The notes beneath the pieces were generated by a model. It searched no databases. It saw nothing but the letters and a program-made list of their open reading frames with translations, and had not been told where the DNA came from. From Streptococcus infantis (GTDB lineage Bacteria > Bacillota > Bacilli > Lactobacillales > Streptococcaceae), in the NCBI RefSeq assembly GCF_021497965.1, contig NZ_CP046525.1:1364001-1428000 (forward strand): a DNA stretch of 64,000 nt, written 5' to 3'. The stretch's first letter is position 1. Every line of letters begins with the position of its first letter. Both the position numbers and the translations under genes were made by a program. Below, in pieces: positions 39,318 through 48,356 of this stretch.

Positions 39318-41438
39318 ATGAAATTCAATGAACTACTCAATCTTCTTAATGACAATTTAGAAGAAGGACATAAAATGTCAGAAGAACAGCTAAAAACTAT
39401 ACTTCTGGATACATCTCGTATTGCAGATAAATACATAACTGAAGATATTAATGAAATTAAAAAAAATTACTCAATCAAAATTAACTCTACTCAAAAAGAG
39501 CTATTACGCAAAGCCATCCTTGGATATAACATCGACGATAAAATAATTGAGGATATCGTCGGTACAGAGAACATAGATTCACTATCCTTTATGGATTTAA
39601 AAGATTCCTCCCATTTATTAGAATCAGCATTACACTCTGTAAATGAAGGTTTCCAAAGAAACTCTGAAAAAATGCTCCATTCCTTATCAGCACGATTTTA
39701 TACCATGTATCTGAATAGAGGGAATGATTTAAATAACTATATTAGATACTTACAACATTTACAGCATAATCAAAGTCAACTTTCTATCGTAGAAATCGAT
39801 GGAGATTCTCAACTATCCGCTAATAACATAGCCGAAATTATAAAGAATGAGTATGATAATCTCTCTAATTTCCACTATATGATTATTCTATTTAAAGACA
39901 CTTCTAAACATAAAATAAAGTGGTCAACCGTATCCGAGGTTGCTATTTTTATGGAACATTTCAAAAAAGAGCACCAATTCAGTGTTTTTGAAAAAAGTAA
40001 TAAAAAACATCGAATCGATGAAATGATAAAATTTATTGATGAAAACAACCACATTGATTTAGATAATGATTTGATTTCTGCTATTAATGCTTTTTACGAT
40101 GGGGTTGATTACGGTTTTCATTTTGAAGATTTATTATTATCGTCTGATGGATCTCAAAAAGCTTTGATCATGCAAAAAGTAGAATTAGATGAAAACCCCA
40201 AAAAATGCCCAGTTTGTCACGAAGAAATTGTTCGAGGAAACTCATACCCACGTCTACTTTATAAAAGTTTTGAATGTCAAAATCCATATTGCTCATCACG
40301 AAGTAAAATAGGGCGCGGAAAAAGATATGATCTATTCTCGGCAAAAAGACAAATAATGCTTGAGCGAAATAGTTATTATGATCAAATTTCTGATGACATT
40401 TATAAAAACTATAGAAGAGATATTCTCAATTCGAAAAAGATTGAAATTCAAGATTTAATTCAATTATATTCGTGGGACTCAGATACTGTCAAATTAATTA
40501 ACAGTACATACAATAAGAAGAATTACCTGGGCAGATCCGTTCAAAAAATAGTATATCACGATTTTTCAAATAATGATTATGTAAATTCATTAGAATTAAC
40601 GGCTCTCTTTGATAAAATAGTTAATAAAATATATTTCAAAGAAAATTATAAAGTTTTAAACAAAAATAAGATTAAAGACTCGATTATACTAAATGGAAAT
40701 TCTAGTGATCTAATTCCTTTCATAAGTGAAATTACCAGTGCTAATACTATCACAGGAGCAATCACTTCTCCACCGTATTACAATGCTCGGGAATACTCCC
40801 AATGGCCTAATCTTCTTCTTTATTTAATTGATATGATGATAAATGCTAAAGCAATTTTCGAAGTATTGGAAGACGATGCTGCATACATATATAACATAGG
40901 TGATATAGTAGGACAAGACAATATCTATATAAAATCAAATATGTCAAAAAGACGGCAAATGTTAGGTTTTTACTCTGTATTCATCTTTTCTATTATTGGT
41001 TTCAACCTGACAGGAAATATAATTTGGGACAAAGGGGAAGTCCAGAGCAAACGAAACTCTACTTCAAATCATGTAAGTGGATATCTTAAACCAGTCAATG
41101 CATACGAACATTGTTGGATTTTCCAAAAACAACCAAATAGTTATAAATCCCAAACAACTATCGTTAAAATTGATCCAGTTAAAAAGATTAATTCAAAGGG
41201 AGATAATATATTTGGCCACACTGCTCCATATCCGATTGAATTGGTGAAAATTATATATCCATTTATCAAAAATAAAAACGGATATATATTAGATCCATTT
41301 TTAGGTAGTGGAACAACAATTATTTCCATGATGGAGAATGGATATAAAGCTATTGGATTTGAACTTAATGAAGATTATTATAATTTAGCTGTACAAAAGA
41401 TTGAAGAGTCTACCAACACTTTATTTAATTTAAATTAA
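39318..41438 (+). CDS. Type II DNA methyltransferase, beta class (N4-cytosine type likely)
   Basis: Transfers a methyl group from SAM to DNA to protect it from the paired endonuclease. ATG at 39318 chosen because GAAAG lies ahead; a TATAAT is at 39278-39283. 706 aa. The long N-terminal region (1-470) is of unknown type and holds a zinc-ribbon (CPVCHEE near 296, FECQNPYC near 320). The catalytic motif IV TSPPYYNAREYSQWP (about 484) comes before the SAM motif I LDPFLGSGTT (about 658), the order of the beta class; SPPY points to N4-cytosine. The end of the gene meets the endonuclease genes tail-to-tail at a two-way terminator. Confidence 0.93.
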   Translation: MKFNELLNLLNDNLEEGHKMSEEQLKTILLDTSRIADKYITEDINEIKKNYSIKINSTQKELLRKAILGYNIDDKIIEDIVGTENIDSLSFMDLKDSSHLLESALHSVNEGFQRNSEKMLHSLSARFYTMYLNRGNDLNNYIRYLQHLQHNQSQLSIVEIDGDSQLSANNIAEIIKNEYDNLSNFHYMIILFKDTSKHKIKWSTVSEVAIFMEHFKKEHQFSVFEKSNKKHRIDEMIKFIDENNHIDLDNDLISAINAFYDGVDYGFHFEDLLLSSDGSQKALIMQKVELDENPKKCPVCHEEIVRGNSYPRLLYKSFECQNPYCSSRSKIGRGKRYDLFSAKRQIMLERNSYYDQISDDIYKNYRRDILNSKKIEIQDLIQLYSWDSDTVKLINSTYNKKNYLGRSVQKIVYHDFSNNDYVNSLELTALFDKIVNKIYFKENYKVLNKNKIKDSIILNGNSSDLIPFISEITSANTITGAITSPPYYNAREYSQWPNLLLYLIDMMINAKAIFEVLEDDAAYIYNIGDIVGQDNIYIKSNMSKRRQMLGFYSVFIFSIIGFNLTGNIIWDKGEVQSKRNSTSNHVSGYLKPVNAYEHCWIFQKQPNSYKSQTTIVKIDPVKKINSKGDNIFGHTAPYPIELVKIIYPFIKNKNGYILDPFLGSGTTIISMMENGYKAIGFELNEDYYNLAVQKIEESTNTLFNLN

Positions 41439-41466
41439 AAACAAGGATAATATTCCTTGTTTTTTT
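41436..41466. terminator. Bidirectional terminator between methyltransferase and endonuclease genes
   Basis: Stem ACAAGGA-TAATAT-TCCTTGT with a T-run on both strands, placed between the two converging stop codons. Confidence 0.9.
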
Positions 41467-43123
41467 ATTTGCTACTGAGATGTCTAATAACTTCTAACAA
41501 CTGATCTATTGTAAAGTTTTGTTGCATCATATTTGATGTGTGAAACGACCAGAATAAATTTGTTGGACGCGCTGCAGTTAAAATTCTATTTAGGTCGGTA
41601 TTCACGTAAAATTTCTGGAATTTAGCAGATTCATTGTGTGAAACATCCATCGATCTATCCCAGTCAGTTTTATAGGAATCTCCTATTGAAATATTTGCTA
41701 TTTGTCCTAATTCATAAGAAAAATCAAGATAATTTATTTTTTCTTTTGTTAATGGATCAACCAGCTTGTCATCAACTATACATCCAGATATATTTACACA
41801 ATATTCTTCTAAGGTCATTGTCTTCCCATTTTCTTCGTAGAAAATCTCTGATAGAACTTCCCTTATTTCTTTAATTAAAGACCTTTGTTCGTCTTTAAAT
41901 GATTCATCAAATGAATGTAAAACAAAATAAAGCAAAACTAATAATATTTCCTGACAAACTTCCCCGTTAGCATATTCTCTAGCAGGATTAAATAGATATC
42001 CCCTGTTCTTTTCTTCTTTTCTAAATGTGTGACTCGAAATAGAATCTTTTTCCCCGCCCTTAATAGATACAAATAGAAAACCAGTCCATTTTTCATTTCC
42101 AAAAAAAACACTATTCTCATTTTCGAATTTATCTTTCCTGATGATTCTGTAAAGGTTAAAATCTAAGTTTGAAGCGTCATCAAATTGTGGTGATACATCA
42201 AGATTATTTACTTTAATTGGTTTTTTTCTCCAATAATTTATAAACTCCTCATAACTCTTTTTTGCATTAGCACCAGATGATTTTCCATCTATACTTCTAA
42301 ATGAAATCATTGAGGAAACATTCTCATCCGAACCTATTCTTTTTAGCAATTCTTCAACTACTACACTATTTGCAGTGTTGTTAGAATATTTTACATAGTC
42401 ATCATTAACAAATTCAACTACTACACCACCTTTGAAGTAGTTTAACTCATCTATTGTTAAATCACTGTCTATTACTGTTTTTATAGAAATTAACACTCTA
42501 CCCGTTCTTGGTGTTCTTTGTTGAAATAATTCTTTTGGGACATCATATGGGCTAGTTTTATCAATAATATTTTTTACTTTAGTTCCAACTTTTTTATTTT
42601 CTGCTGTAACTAGTTTCTTTGCTTTTTTTATTAGGGTTTTAATTTTCTTATATCTCTCTAGATGCTCATACTGAGATTTTTTAGCAACAACAATATTAGC
42701 AGCATGTTGTACTTTATTTACTTTCCCATTTTTTATTCTAACTCCATCTTTATCATAGAAAATTAATATGTTATTAGCTATAAAATCGTCTAGCTTAATT
42801 GGCATTTTGTCAAAATAATCAACTAATTCACCTTTACAGACACTTCCTGAGCATTCATCAATAATTGATTTAAATGATCTCTCAGTCCCATCCGTAGATA
42901 ACTCACATTGAGTCTCTTCAAGTTTTTTTATCAAATTTTTTTTATCAAATTTTTCTTGTATTTCTTTTGATAAAGATAAAAATGCTAAATATTGAATTGC
43001 ATCAAAAACTAGTTCATCTTTGAAATTTTCAAGTATATTTTCTTGATTCATTTGAAAATAGCCTTCTAAGCTAGTCTCTTTACCTTCAAAATGATTAGTG
43101 AAAATCAGCTGTTTTGTTTTCAT
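41465..43123 (-). CDS. Putative restriction endonuclease subunit 2 (paralogue of the next gene)
   Basis: Protein of 552 aa. From about residue 195 it matches the 395-aa protein upstream in the same order: PxELFQxRTPR, RVLISxK, GGVVVEFVNDDY, EKWTGFLFVSIKGG, LFNPAREYANGEV and FWSFHTSNMMQQNFT. The first 190 residues are extra and contain FYDKDGVRIKNGKVNKVQH. I do not recognise the family, and no standard PD-(D/E)XK or HNH site is obvious. The position between the methyltransferase and the controller gene is that of an R gene. The start overlaps the upstream stop by 4 bp. Two paralogous subunits would fit a heterodimeric enzyme, as known for BbvCI-type systems; that is inference. Confidence 0.7.
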   Translation of the reverse strand: MKTKQLIFTNHFEGKETSLEGYFQMNQENILENFKDELVFDAIQYLAFLSLSKEIQEKFDKKNLIKKLEETQCELSTDGTERSFKSIIDECSGSVCKGELVDYFDKMPIKLDDFIANNILIFYDKDGVRIKNGKVNKVQHAANIVVAKKSQYEHLERYKKIKTLIKKAKKLVTAENKKVGTKVKNIIDKTSPYDVPKELFQQRTPRTGRVLISIKTVIDSDLTIDELNYFKGGVVVEFVNDDYVKYSNNTANSVVVEELLKRIGSDENVSSMISFRSIDGKSSGANAKKSYEEFINYWRKKPIKVNNLDVSPQFDDASNLDFNLYRIIRKDKFENENSVFFGNEKWTGFLFVSIKGGEKDSISSHTFRKEEKNRGYLFNPAREYANGEVCQEILLVLLYFVLHSFDESFKDEQRSLIKEIREVLSEIFYEENGKTMTLEEYCVNISGCIVDDKLVDPLTKEKINYLDFSYELGQIANISIGDSYKTDWDRSMDVSHNESAKFQKFYVNTDLNRILTAARPTNLFWSFHTSNMMQQNFTIDQLLEVIRHLSSK

Positions 43124-44307
43124 GATTTTCTCCTTTGCCTACGTGTAACTCTGCTATATTCCTCCTCGAAATATTTTTCTAAAGTAAAATTCTGTTGCAT
43201 CATATTAGATAAGTGTTTTGACCAAAAAACATTTGTCGGACGTGAGGGAGATAATAGCTGTTTTCGTCCTTTATCCCAGTAATACTTCTCATAGAAAACT
43301 GCCTCGCTATGTGTAAAATCTATTGATTCTGGCAAATTTTTATCATCAACTGAAAAATCTTTAATCTCAATTTTTTTCATTTGAATAGGGTCACAAAGAT
43401 AACCATCATCAGAAAATTTTATTGATGGATGATTTTCACAATAATCTAACAAATTTCCATTAAATTCTGGCGTTTCATAGATAGTTTTTGCTAATATATT
43501 TTTTGTTCTTTCCAAAAGGGAATTAAAAATGGGAGTTTGTTTACTTTTTGATCGTATACTTCTCAATGCAAAATAACACATAACTAAGTTAATGTCTTCC
43601 CCAACTTCTTTACTAGCATATTCACATGCTGGATTAAATAATGTAATATTCCCATGGTGGCTTATAATAGTATCTTGTTGACCTCCTCTAATTGAAATAT
43701 AAAGGAAACCTTCCCACTTTTCATTACCTGTCCCACCAGCTCCACCTTTCTTTCGCAAATAATAATTTTCGAGATTTTTTGGATTCAATACAGCAATTTT
43801 TTTCTCCCCCTCCTCCTCATAATTTACTTCAGTATTTTGAATTAATTTCTCATAAGCATTTCTTTGTTCTTCAGACGAAGAAGACCCTGCCTCTGAACGA
43901 ATTGAAATTATCGAAGAAACAATACCATCTGATCCTAATTTATTCTTTAACTCTGTAAACAAGGGGTCAGTTTGGTTTTGTTCCAAAAAGAAATCATTAT
44001 TAACAAACTCAATTACAACACCACCTGAAAAAGAATTTAATTGCTCCATTGTTAAGTTATTTTCCTTAACTTTCTTCCAAGATATTAAAACTCTATTTTT
44101 TCGAGGGGTCCGTTTTTGAAATAGTTCTTCAGGTACATTATATCTACCTGTTTTTGCTGTAATATTACTGAACTTTTCCTTTATTTTTGCATTTCTTCTT
44201 GCAATCTCTTCCGATTTTACTCCTTCATCGAAATCGCTTTCATCTAAAACATTACGTAGGAATAGGAATAAATCCCTCCTCAAGTTTATTTTTTCTTTTA
44301 ACATCAT
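43120..44307 (-). CDS. Putative restriction endonuclease subunit 1
   Basis: Protein of 395 aa that lacks the 190-residue N-terminal part of its paralogue. It shares YNVPEELFQKRTPRKNRVLI, FSGGVVIEFVNNDFF, NEKWEGFLYISIRGGQQD, FNPACEYASKEV and FWSKHLSNMMQQNFT. The start overlaps the stop of the controller gene by 4 bp, so controller, subunit 1 and subunit 2 form one operon. Conserved Glu, Asp and His residues (EFVN, GG..D, SHH) are candidates for an active site, but the fold is unknown to me. It could also be a non-catalytic recognition subunit. Confidence 0.7.
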   Translation of the reverse strand: MMLKEKINLRRDLFLFLRNVLDESDFDEGVKSEEIARRNAKIKEKFSNITAKTGRYNVPEELFQKRTPRKNRVLISWKKVKENNLTMEQLNSFSGGVVIEFVNNDFFLEQNQTDPLFTELKNKLGSDGIVSSIISIRSEAGSSSSEEQRNAYEKLIQNTEVNYEEEGEKKIAVLNPKNLENYYLRKKGGAGGTGNEKWEGFLYISIRGGQQDTIISHHGNITLFNPACEYASKEVGEDINLVMCYFALRSIRSKSKQTPIFNSLLERTKNILAKTIYETPEFNGNLLDYCENHPSIKFSDDGYLCDPIQMKKIEIKDFSVDDKNLPESIDFTHSEAVFYEKYYWDKGRKQLLSPSRPTNVFWSKHLSNMMQQNFTLEKYFEEEYSRVTRRQRRKS

Positions 44308-44534
44308 TTTTCTCCCTCTACTTGATAATATAGTAATTGATAAGGCATTTTGTGAAGAGCATCCGCAATCTTAGCAACATTTTCAATAGAAACATTCCTT
44401 TTACCTCTTTCAATTGAACTAATGTAAGTCCTGTGTAATCCTGTATCGAATGCTAAATCTTCTTGTGATAATCCTGCTTCTTTTCTATAATGTTTTACAT
44501 TTTCTGCTAATACTAGTTTTAAATCTATAATCAT
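44304..44534 (-). CDS. XRE-type controller (C) protein of the R-M system
   Basis: Protein of 76 aa that is almost only a helix-turn-helix domain: AENVKHYRKEAGLSQEDLAF, TGLHRTYISSIERGKRNVSI, ENVAKIADALH. The length and RTYISSIERGKRN motif are those of R-M controller proteins, which delay and then limit endonuclease production until DNA is methylated. Two C-boxes stand 38 bp ahead of the gene (44572-44595). It is followed by both R subunits in one operon. Confidence 0.92.
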   Translation of the reverse strand: MIIDLKLVLAENVKHYRKEAGLSQEDLAFDTGLHRTYISSIERGKRNVSIENVAKIADALHKMPYQLLYYQVEGEK

Positions 44535-44571
44535 AACGCTTTCACCTCAAAACAATAATACTCAAAAGAAT

Positions 44572-44595
44572 ACTATAAGTCTACACACTATAAGT
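44572..44595 (-). promoter_or_regulatory. Pair of C-boxes (controller protein operator)
   Basis: The minus strand carries two identical sites ACTTATAGT (44587-44595 and 44572-44580) with 6 bp between them, the arrangement of controller operators such as that of Esp1396I (GACTTATAGTC repeats). This explains self-regulation of the C-R operon. Confidence 0.85.
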
Positions 44596-44598
44596 AAC

Positions 44599-44624
44599 AA
44601 AAAAAGAAGCCTTAGCTTCTTTTA
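44599..44624 (-). terminator. Terminator of the ASCH-like gene
   Basis: Minus strand: AAGAAGCTAAGGCTTCTTT with a following T-run. The stem starts at the stop codon of the ASCH-like gene and lies just upstream of the C-boxes, insulating the R-M operon. Confidence 0.85.
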
Positions 44625-45101
44625 TAAACAAATATTATTGGGAAGTAGATCTTCTAGATTGTTCGTTATGATTTTATCTATAAATTCTTCTTTAGATTTT
44701 ATGTAATTAGCAAGATTTGGAAAATTATTTAAAAGTAAATATGATTGTGGTGCAACGAATCCCTCATTATTTATTCTTAGTTCTTCTAGTGTAATTGGTT
44801 TTATTTTATGAACAGCTTTAATTTCATAGGCATATCTATATTTTTTTAAATATTCATCAATTTTTTTTACTAATTCTGTATCGTGAGAATATTCTTTTTT
44901 CCAATCCTCTAGATCATACTTTTCTCCAAAAAATACAATACCACAAATGGCCTTCACAGGTGAGCTAATATACATATACGCATAATTGCAGTTGTCTGGA
45001 AATCTTCGTCTATATTCTAATAGCTTTGTTTGGTTACAAATTCTATCATATACATTTGGCCAAAAACTCATCAACGGAATATTTGTTACTTTCTTTTCCA
45101 T
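44622..45101 (-). CDS. ASCH/PUA-like domain protein
   Basis: ATG at 45101 selected because AAAGGGG stands 7 bases ahead; the longer frame to 45140 has no site. 159 aa. The N-terminal half reads IPLMSFWPNVYDRICNQTKL, LEYRRRFPD and YMYISSPVKAICGIVFFGE, with the pattern of ASCH/PUA-fold proteins (small nucleic-acid or nucleotide binding domain: S-[FI]-x-P..., YE-R-R, YxYxSSP). Such proteins bind RNA or modified bases, and several are linked with defence. It is placed directly ahead of the R-M operon but has its own terminator. Confidence 0.75.
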   Translation of the reverse strand: MEKKVTNIPLMSFWPNVYDRICNQTKLLEYRRRFPDNCNYAYMYISSPVKAICGIVFFGEKYDLEDWKKEYSHDTELVKKIDEYLKKYRYAYEIKAVHKIKPITLEELRINNEGFVAPQSYLLLNNFPNLANYIKSKEEFIDKIITNNLEDLLPNNICL

Positions 45102-45230
45102 TACATCCCCTTTAATAAATTCATATTGTTTTAAGAACAATTATATAGTCATTTCCCTGTTTATTCAACTATTGACCTTGCTTTCTTAATTCATATATTT
45201 GAACTTTATCTTCATAAGTTAATTTCATAA

Positions 45231-45277
45231 TAAAAACACCCCGAAAGTTAGATTTTTTCTGTCTAACTTTTGGGGTG
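45231..45277 (-). terminator. Terminator of the kinase gene
   Basis: Minus strand: long stem CACCCCAAAAGTTAGA / TCTAACTTTCGGGGTG with a short loop and TTTTTATT behind it. Confidence 0.88.
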
Positions 45278-45288
45278 CAGTTCATTAT

Positions 45289-46488
45289 TTAATAGGGTGG
45301 TTTTATTTTTGAAAATGCCCTCTTTAATTCATTTATATCACTAAATCTTTGATTCAAATTTGGATTTGTTCCCTTATTAATAAATTCCTCTAAATTACTA
45401 TATTCAAATTTTGTAAAGTCTTTATATCTTCCAGTTAAGACAAAGTACAATAATTTTGACAAAGCAAAACCTTCAAAATGAAAATTATAATTACAAAACC
45501 CAACTCGTTGGAGTCCTGAATAATCATTAAATGCACCTCTTATTTCTGTATCTAGAGATGTTAACATGCTATTACTTAACTTTACATTCCCCAAATCAGC
45601 AATTTTAATAATTTTTACATCATCATACTCTTTAATCAAAATATTATTAGGTGATATATCTCTATGAAGTATATCTTTTTTAGCTAGATACTCAAATCCT
45701 TTTATTATTTGATAACCTAGGTTCATTCTCTCGGAAAAAGTCAATTTCTGATTATGAGTCTTTATATATTTAAAAAGTGAAGTGTCAGCATACTCCATAA
45801 CATACTCATTTTTCGTTTTATCAATAGAGTAAACTTCGAGTACATACGGAGAATGTAACTGCTTCATTATATCAAATTCTAAATAAAATCGCTCTAAATC
45901 TTTGAATAGAATAGTTTTTTTTGCACGTTTTAATGCAAAAGTTTTGTTGTAATTTTCATCATAGAAACTAAATACAGTAGCATAAGAACCATCACCAACT
46001 GTTTTCAATTGGAACCGTTGTATAGTGTTATTCGGGAGCTCGAGAATATCCGATACTTCAAAAATTGGTAACTCATAGTATATTTCAACTTCCGACATAT
46101 CATCTGGTACTGGGCTTCCACCAGATGACGATAGAAAACTATTACATTTTTTTAATACTTTATCATAGTATTCAACAATTCTAACTTTCTCACCAGAATT
46201 CTTAAGGTTGTTGACAAATCTGTTTGATAGTGAAATTGATTTTATCAAATTTCTACTTGGTTCAGCCCAGAAATGTCTCCCACCATTTATACTATCATTT
46301 AATATTCTTAATCCCTTCACCAACTGATAGTGTATGCTAGAACATAACTTACTCAGTCTGTCATCAAAAATATCTTTGTAAAGATGTTCATAATCAATAG
46401 CAAACTCTTTACCAAAGTAATCCAAATAATCCCTTTCAATACCTACTATACTATTTAATAGTTTTACATTATTATTTACAGAAATCAA
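45289..46488 (-). CDS. Eukaryotic-type Ser/Thr protein kinase with N-terminal helical domain
   Basis: Protein of 399 aa. Residues 1-150 are a predicted helical domain of unknown type. The kinase domain follows: glycine loop VGDGSYATVFSF (about 166), Lys in FALKRAKK (about 185), LHRDISPNNIL (catalytic Asp, about 275), and IADLGNVKL (about 296), where DLG stands for the usual DFG. All residues needed for catalysis are there. No membrane helix and no PASTA repeats, so it is not the housekeeping StkP but a soluble cytoplasmic kinase. It is the last gene of a three-gene group with 47851-46597. Soluble kinases of this kind occur in phage defence (for example Stk2); such a role is inferred from context. 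Confidence 0.9.
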   Translation of the reverse strand: MISVNNNVKLLNSIVGIERDYLDYFGKEFAIDYEHLYKDIFDDRLSKLCSSIHYQLVKGLRILNDSINGGRHFWAEPSRNLIKSISLSNRFVNNLKNSGEKVRIVEYYDKVLKKCNSFLSSSGGSPVPDDMSEVEIYYELPIFEVSDILELPNNTIQRFQLKTVGDGSYATVFSFYDENYNKTFALKRAKKTILFKDLERFYLEFDIMKQLHSPYVLEVYSIDKTKNEYVMEYADTSLFKYIKTHNQKLTFSERMNLGYQIIKGFEYLAKKDILHRDISPNNILIKEYDDVKIIKIADLGNVKLSNSMLTSLDTEIRGAFNDYSGLQRVGFCNYNFHFEGFALSKLLYFVLTGRYKDFTKFEYSNLEEFINKGTNPNLNQRFSDINELKRAFSKIKPPY

Positions 46489-46580
46489 TTTTTCTCTTCT
46501 CTCTATTTAAAATAGACTTACAATATAAAATAAACTTAATCTATTTTAATTAATTGGGCATATGTTACCTAAATCGTTTT

Positions 46581-46590
46581 AGCGGCCGCT
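46581..46590. repeat. GC-only palindrome (NotI site) in AT-rich spacer
   Basis: AGCGGCCGCT, a perfect 10-bp palindrome, lies 7 bp after the end of the 267-aa gene. No T-run follows, so it is not a normal terminator. Confidence 0.6.
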
Positions 46591-46596
46591 ACTTTC

Positions 46597-47400
46597 TTAT
46601 ATTGTTATTCCTATAATCTTAGCAAGTAACTTAATCCCTTCGAATAAATCTGGTGTCAAGGCAACAGTTGTTGCGATAAATTTCATCGTATTAAAAGCTG
46701 AAGTCAAGATGGTCTGCTTTGGTTGTGGTTCTTGAATCTCATTTTTAATAATTTCCAAGTTCTGCTTGAGTACTGATTTAGATTCGCTATTTTCTAATGT
46801 TTCAATAGCATCTTCAACATTCTCCATAGCTTTAGAGAATTCCTCGCTATTAATAATATTTACCTGATCAGCGTTGACTGTACTTCCATGTTCAGCTATA
46901 TTAACTTGTACCCCTGAACTATTAATCGTTATGTTATATGAGCTATCACTATCAAATCCCATATCTGTCGCAATATCCTTAATATACTCCTCAATTTCTA
47001 AAACAAATGGATAAATCAATCTGTCACCAAATGCTTTCGCCATATCTTGATATTTTTTACTATGTGCATAGTACCATCCAAAATTAATTGTAGACAACTT
47101 TTTAAGGGCAATATAGTCAAATGCTCTATATAGAAGATAAGTTCTTTTACGGCTATCAGTCCCCAAATTTAAAGTTTCATTTCCATATGAGGAATTAATC
47201 CTATCAAGTTCTGATTCTAACCCCTCTACATCATAAGATAAACTCTCAACATAATCAAATATCAAAGATGTCTTTTTTATATAATCCAGAAATTCTATTA
47301 ATGCATCAGTCTGTTCCCCGAAATAAGCATTCATCACATTTGAAGCCAACGTTCTAAATCTTCTGCTAATTTTTCTAAGCTCTTTTTTATTAATCTCCAT
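46597..47400 (-). CDS. Hypothetical protein with C-terminal hydrophobic segment
   Basis: Protein of 267 aa. The N-terminal 150 residues are helical (KISRRFRTLASNVMNAYFGE, AFDYIALKKLSTINFGWYYA). A beta-like repeat YNITINSSGVQVNIAEHGST and VNADQVNIIN follows at about 175-195, then a coiled coil, and at the end a hydrophobic segment (FIATTVALTPDLFEGIKLLA). The layout (helical part, VNADQVNI repeat, membrane-prone end) is seen in several unnamed defence-island proteins, where the end may insert into the membrane. Its start overlaps the end of the zinc-ribbon gene by 11 bp. Function unknown. Confidence 0.75.
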   Translation of the reverse strand: MEINKKELRKISRRFRTLASNVMNAYFGEQTDALIEFLDYIKKTSLIFDYVESLSYDVEGLESELDRINSSYGNETLNLGTDSRKRTYLLYRAFDYIALKKLSTINFGWYYAHSKKYQDMAKAFGDRLIYPFVLEIEEYIKDIATDMGFDSDSSYNITINSSGVQVNIAEHGSTVNADQVNIINSEEFSKAMENVEDAIETLENSESKSVLKQNLEIIKNEIQEPQPKQTILTSAFNTMKFIATTVALTPDLFEGIKLLAKIIGITI

Positions 47401-47851
47401 CTACTAACTCCCCACAAAATGGACAATAGCCACCCTCGAATTTTGATATAGTTCGTAATTTTACTACTTTATCACAACACAAATATCTTTTCTCTTCGAA
47501 GTCTCCAACTTTCCTTCCAATTGGCATTTCTGATTCCTTATCTATCTTTTTACCACCCTTAAATTGTATGTCCTTATTGTTTCTGAATGTCCTCTCCAGA
47601 TCTTCTGAAAAATTATTTAATAAATCAGCAATATAGTTTTGAATTATATTTTCTGCCAAGTCATTTATATCATCATCTAAATAATTATCACTTTTGAGCC
47701 CACACTTAGGACACCAAACATCTATCAAGCTATCATCATTTACATCTTGGATTTTAATCATAAATTTTTCACTACAAATTGGACATTTTAAAACAATAAA
47801 TCCATCATTATCACTAGGAATAGATATTTCAAAATTTTCATCATTTGACAT
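47390..47851 (-). CDS. Protein with zinc ribbons at both ends
   Basis: Protein of 153 aa. N-terminal ribbon CPICSEKF...WCPKCGLKS at about 19-48; C-terminal ribbon CCDKVVKL...YCPFCGELVDGD at about 127-153; a charged helical linker between them (DLLNNFSEDLERTFRNNKDI). It is the first gene of the group with the 267-aa protein and the kinase. Zinc ribbons at both ends suggest binding of nucleic acid or of the partner proteins. No family name is recognised. Confidence 0.78.
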   Translation of the reverse strand: MSNDENFEISIPSDNDGFIVLKCPICSEKFMIKIQDVNDDSLIDVWCPKCGLKSDNYLDDDINDLAENIIQNYIADLLNNFSEDLERTFRNNKDIQFKGGKKIDKESEMPIGRKVGDFEEKRYLCCDKVVKLRTISKFEGGYCPFCGELVDGD

Positions 47852-48356
47852 TGTATACCTCTTTTTAACTAATCCTATTTATCTATCTTTAAACATATGA
47901 AGTATCTTCATAATATTATAAAAAGGCAACTAATAAAGAAATAGCCATAAGGAGCGATTCCCCAAAAACTGTTATATACTAAAATTCGGCGAAAAGTTTG
48001 CCAATAAAACTAGCTAAAATTAAAATAATAAATTAACGCTAAATGTTTTATTACGTCTGCCATACGTATTTTAAAAAGTTGTAATCTTCGCACTTCCAAA
48101 ATTTAGGATTCCAAGTTAATAAGTAACCTTTTTTTCATTTATATTCAACTCCCCTATTGTTATGATGTTAATTATTTTATAAATATAATTATAATATAAG
48201 TTCTGTTTTATTTCTATACTCATTTTGAAAAAGCTTCTACAAAATAATCACAATACTGATTTATCTTTTGAAGAAATTCTTATCCATTAACTCTTTATTT
48301 TTATAAACTATTTTCTATATGTATTCATTTTATCTGATTGAACAATCTTATCTCTT
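47852..48356. other. Intergenic stretch of about 500 bp
   Basis: No gene, no RNA recognised. It separates cargo (left) from the ICE control module (right). A minus-strand promoter for the zinc-ribbon group is expected in the part near 47870-47950. Confidence 0.45.

Noticed and set aside
45289-46488. Housekeeping StkP/PrkC kinase
   Set aside because: No membrane helix and no PASTA repeats; located in accessory DNA.
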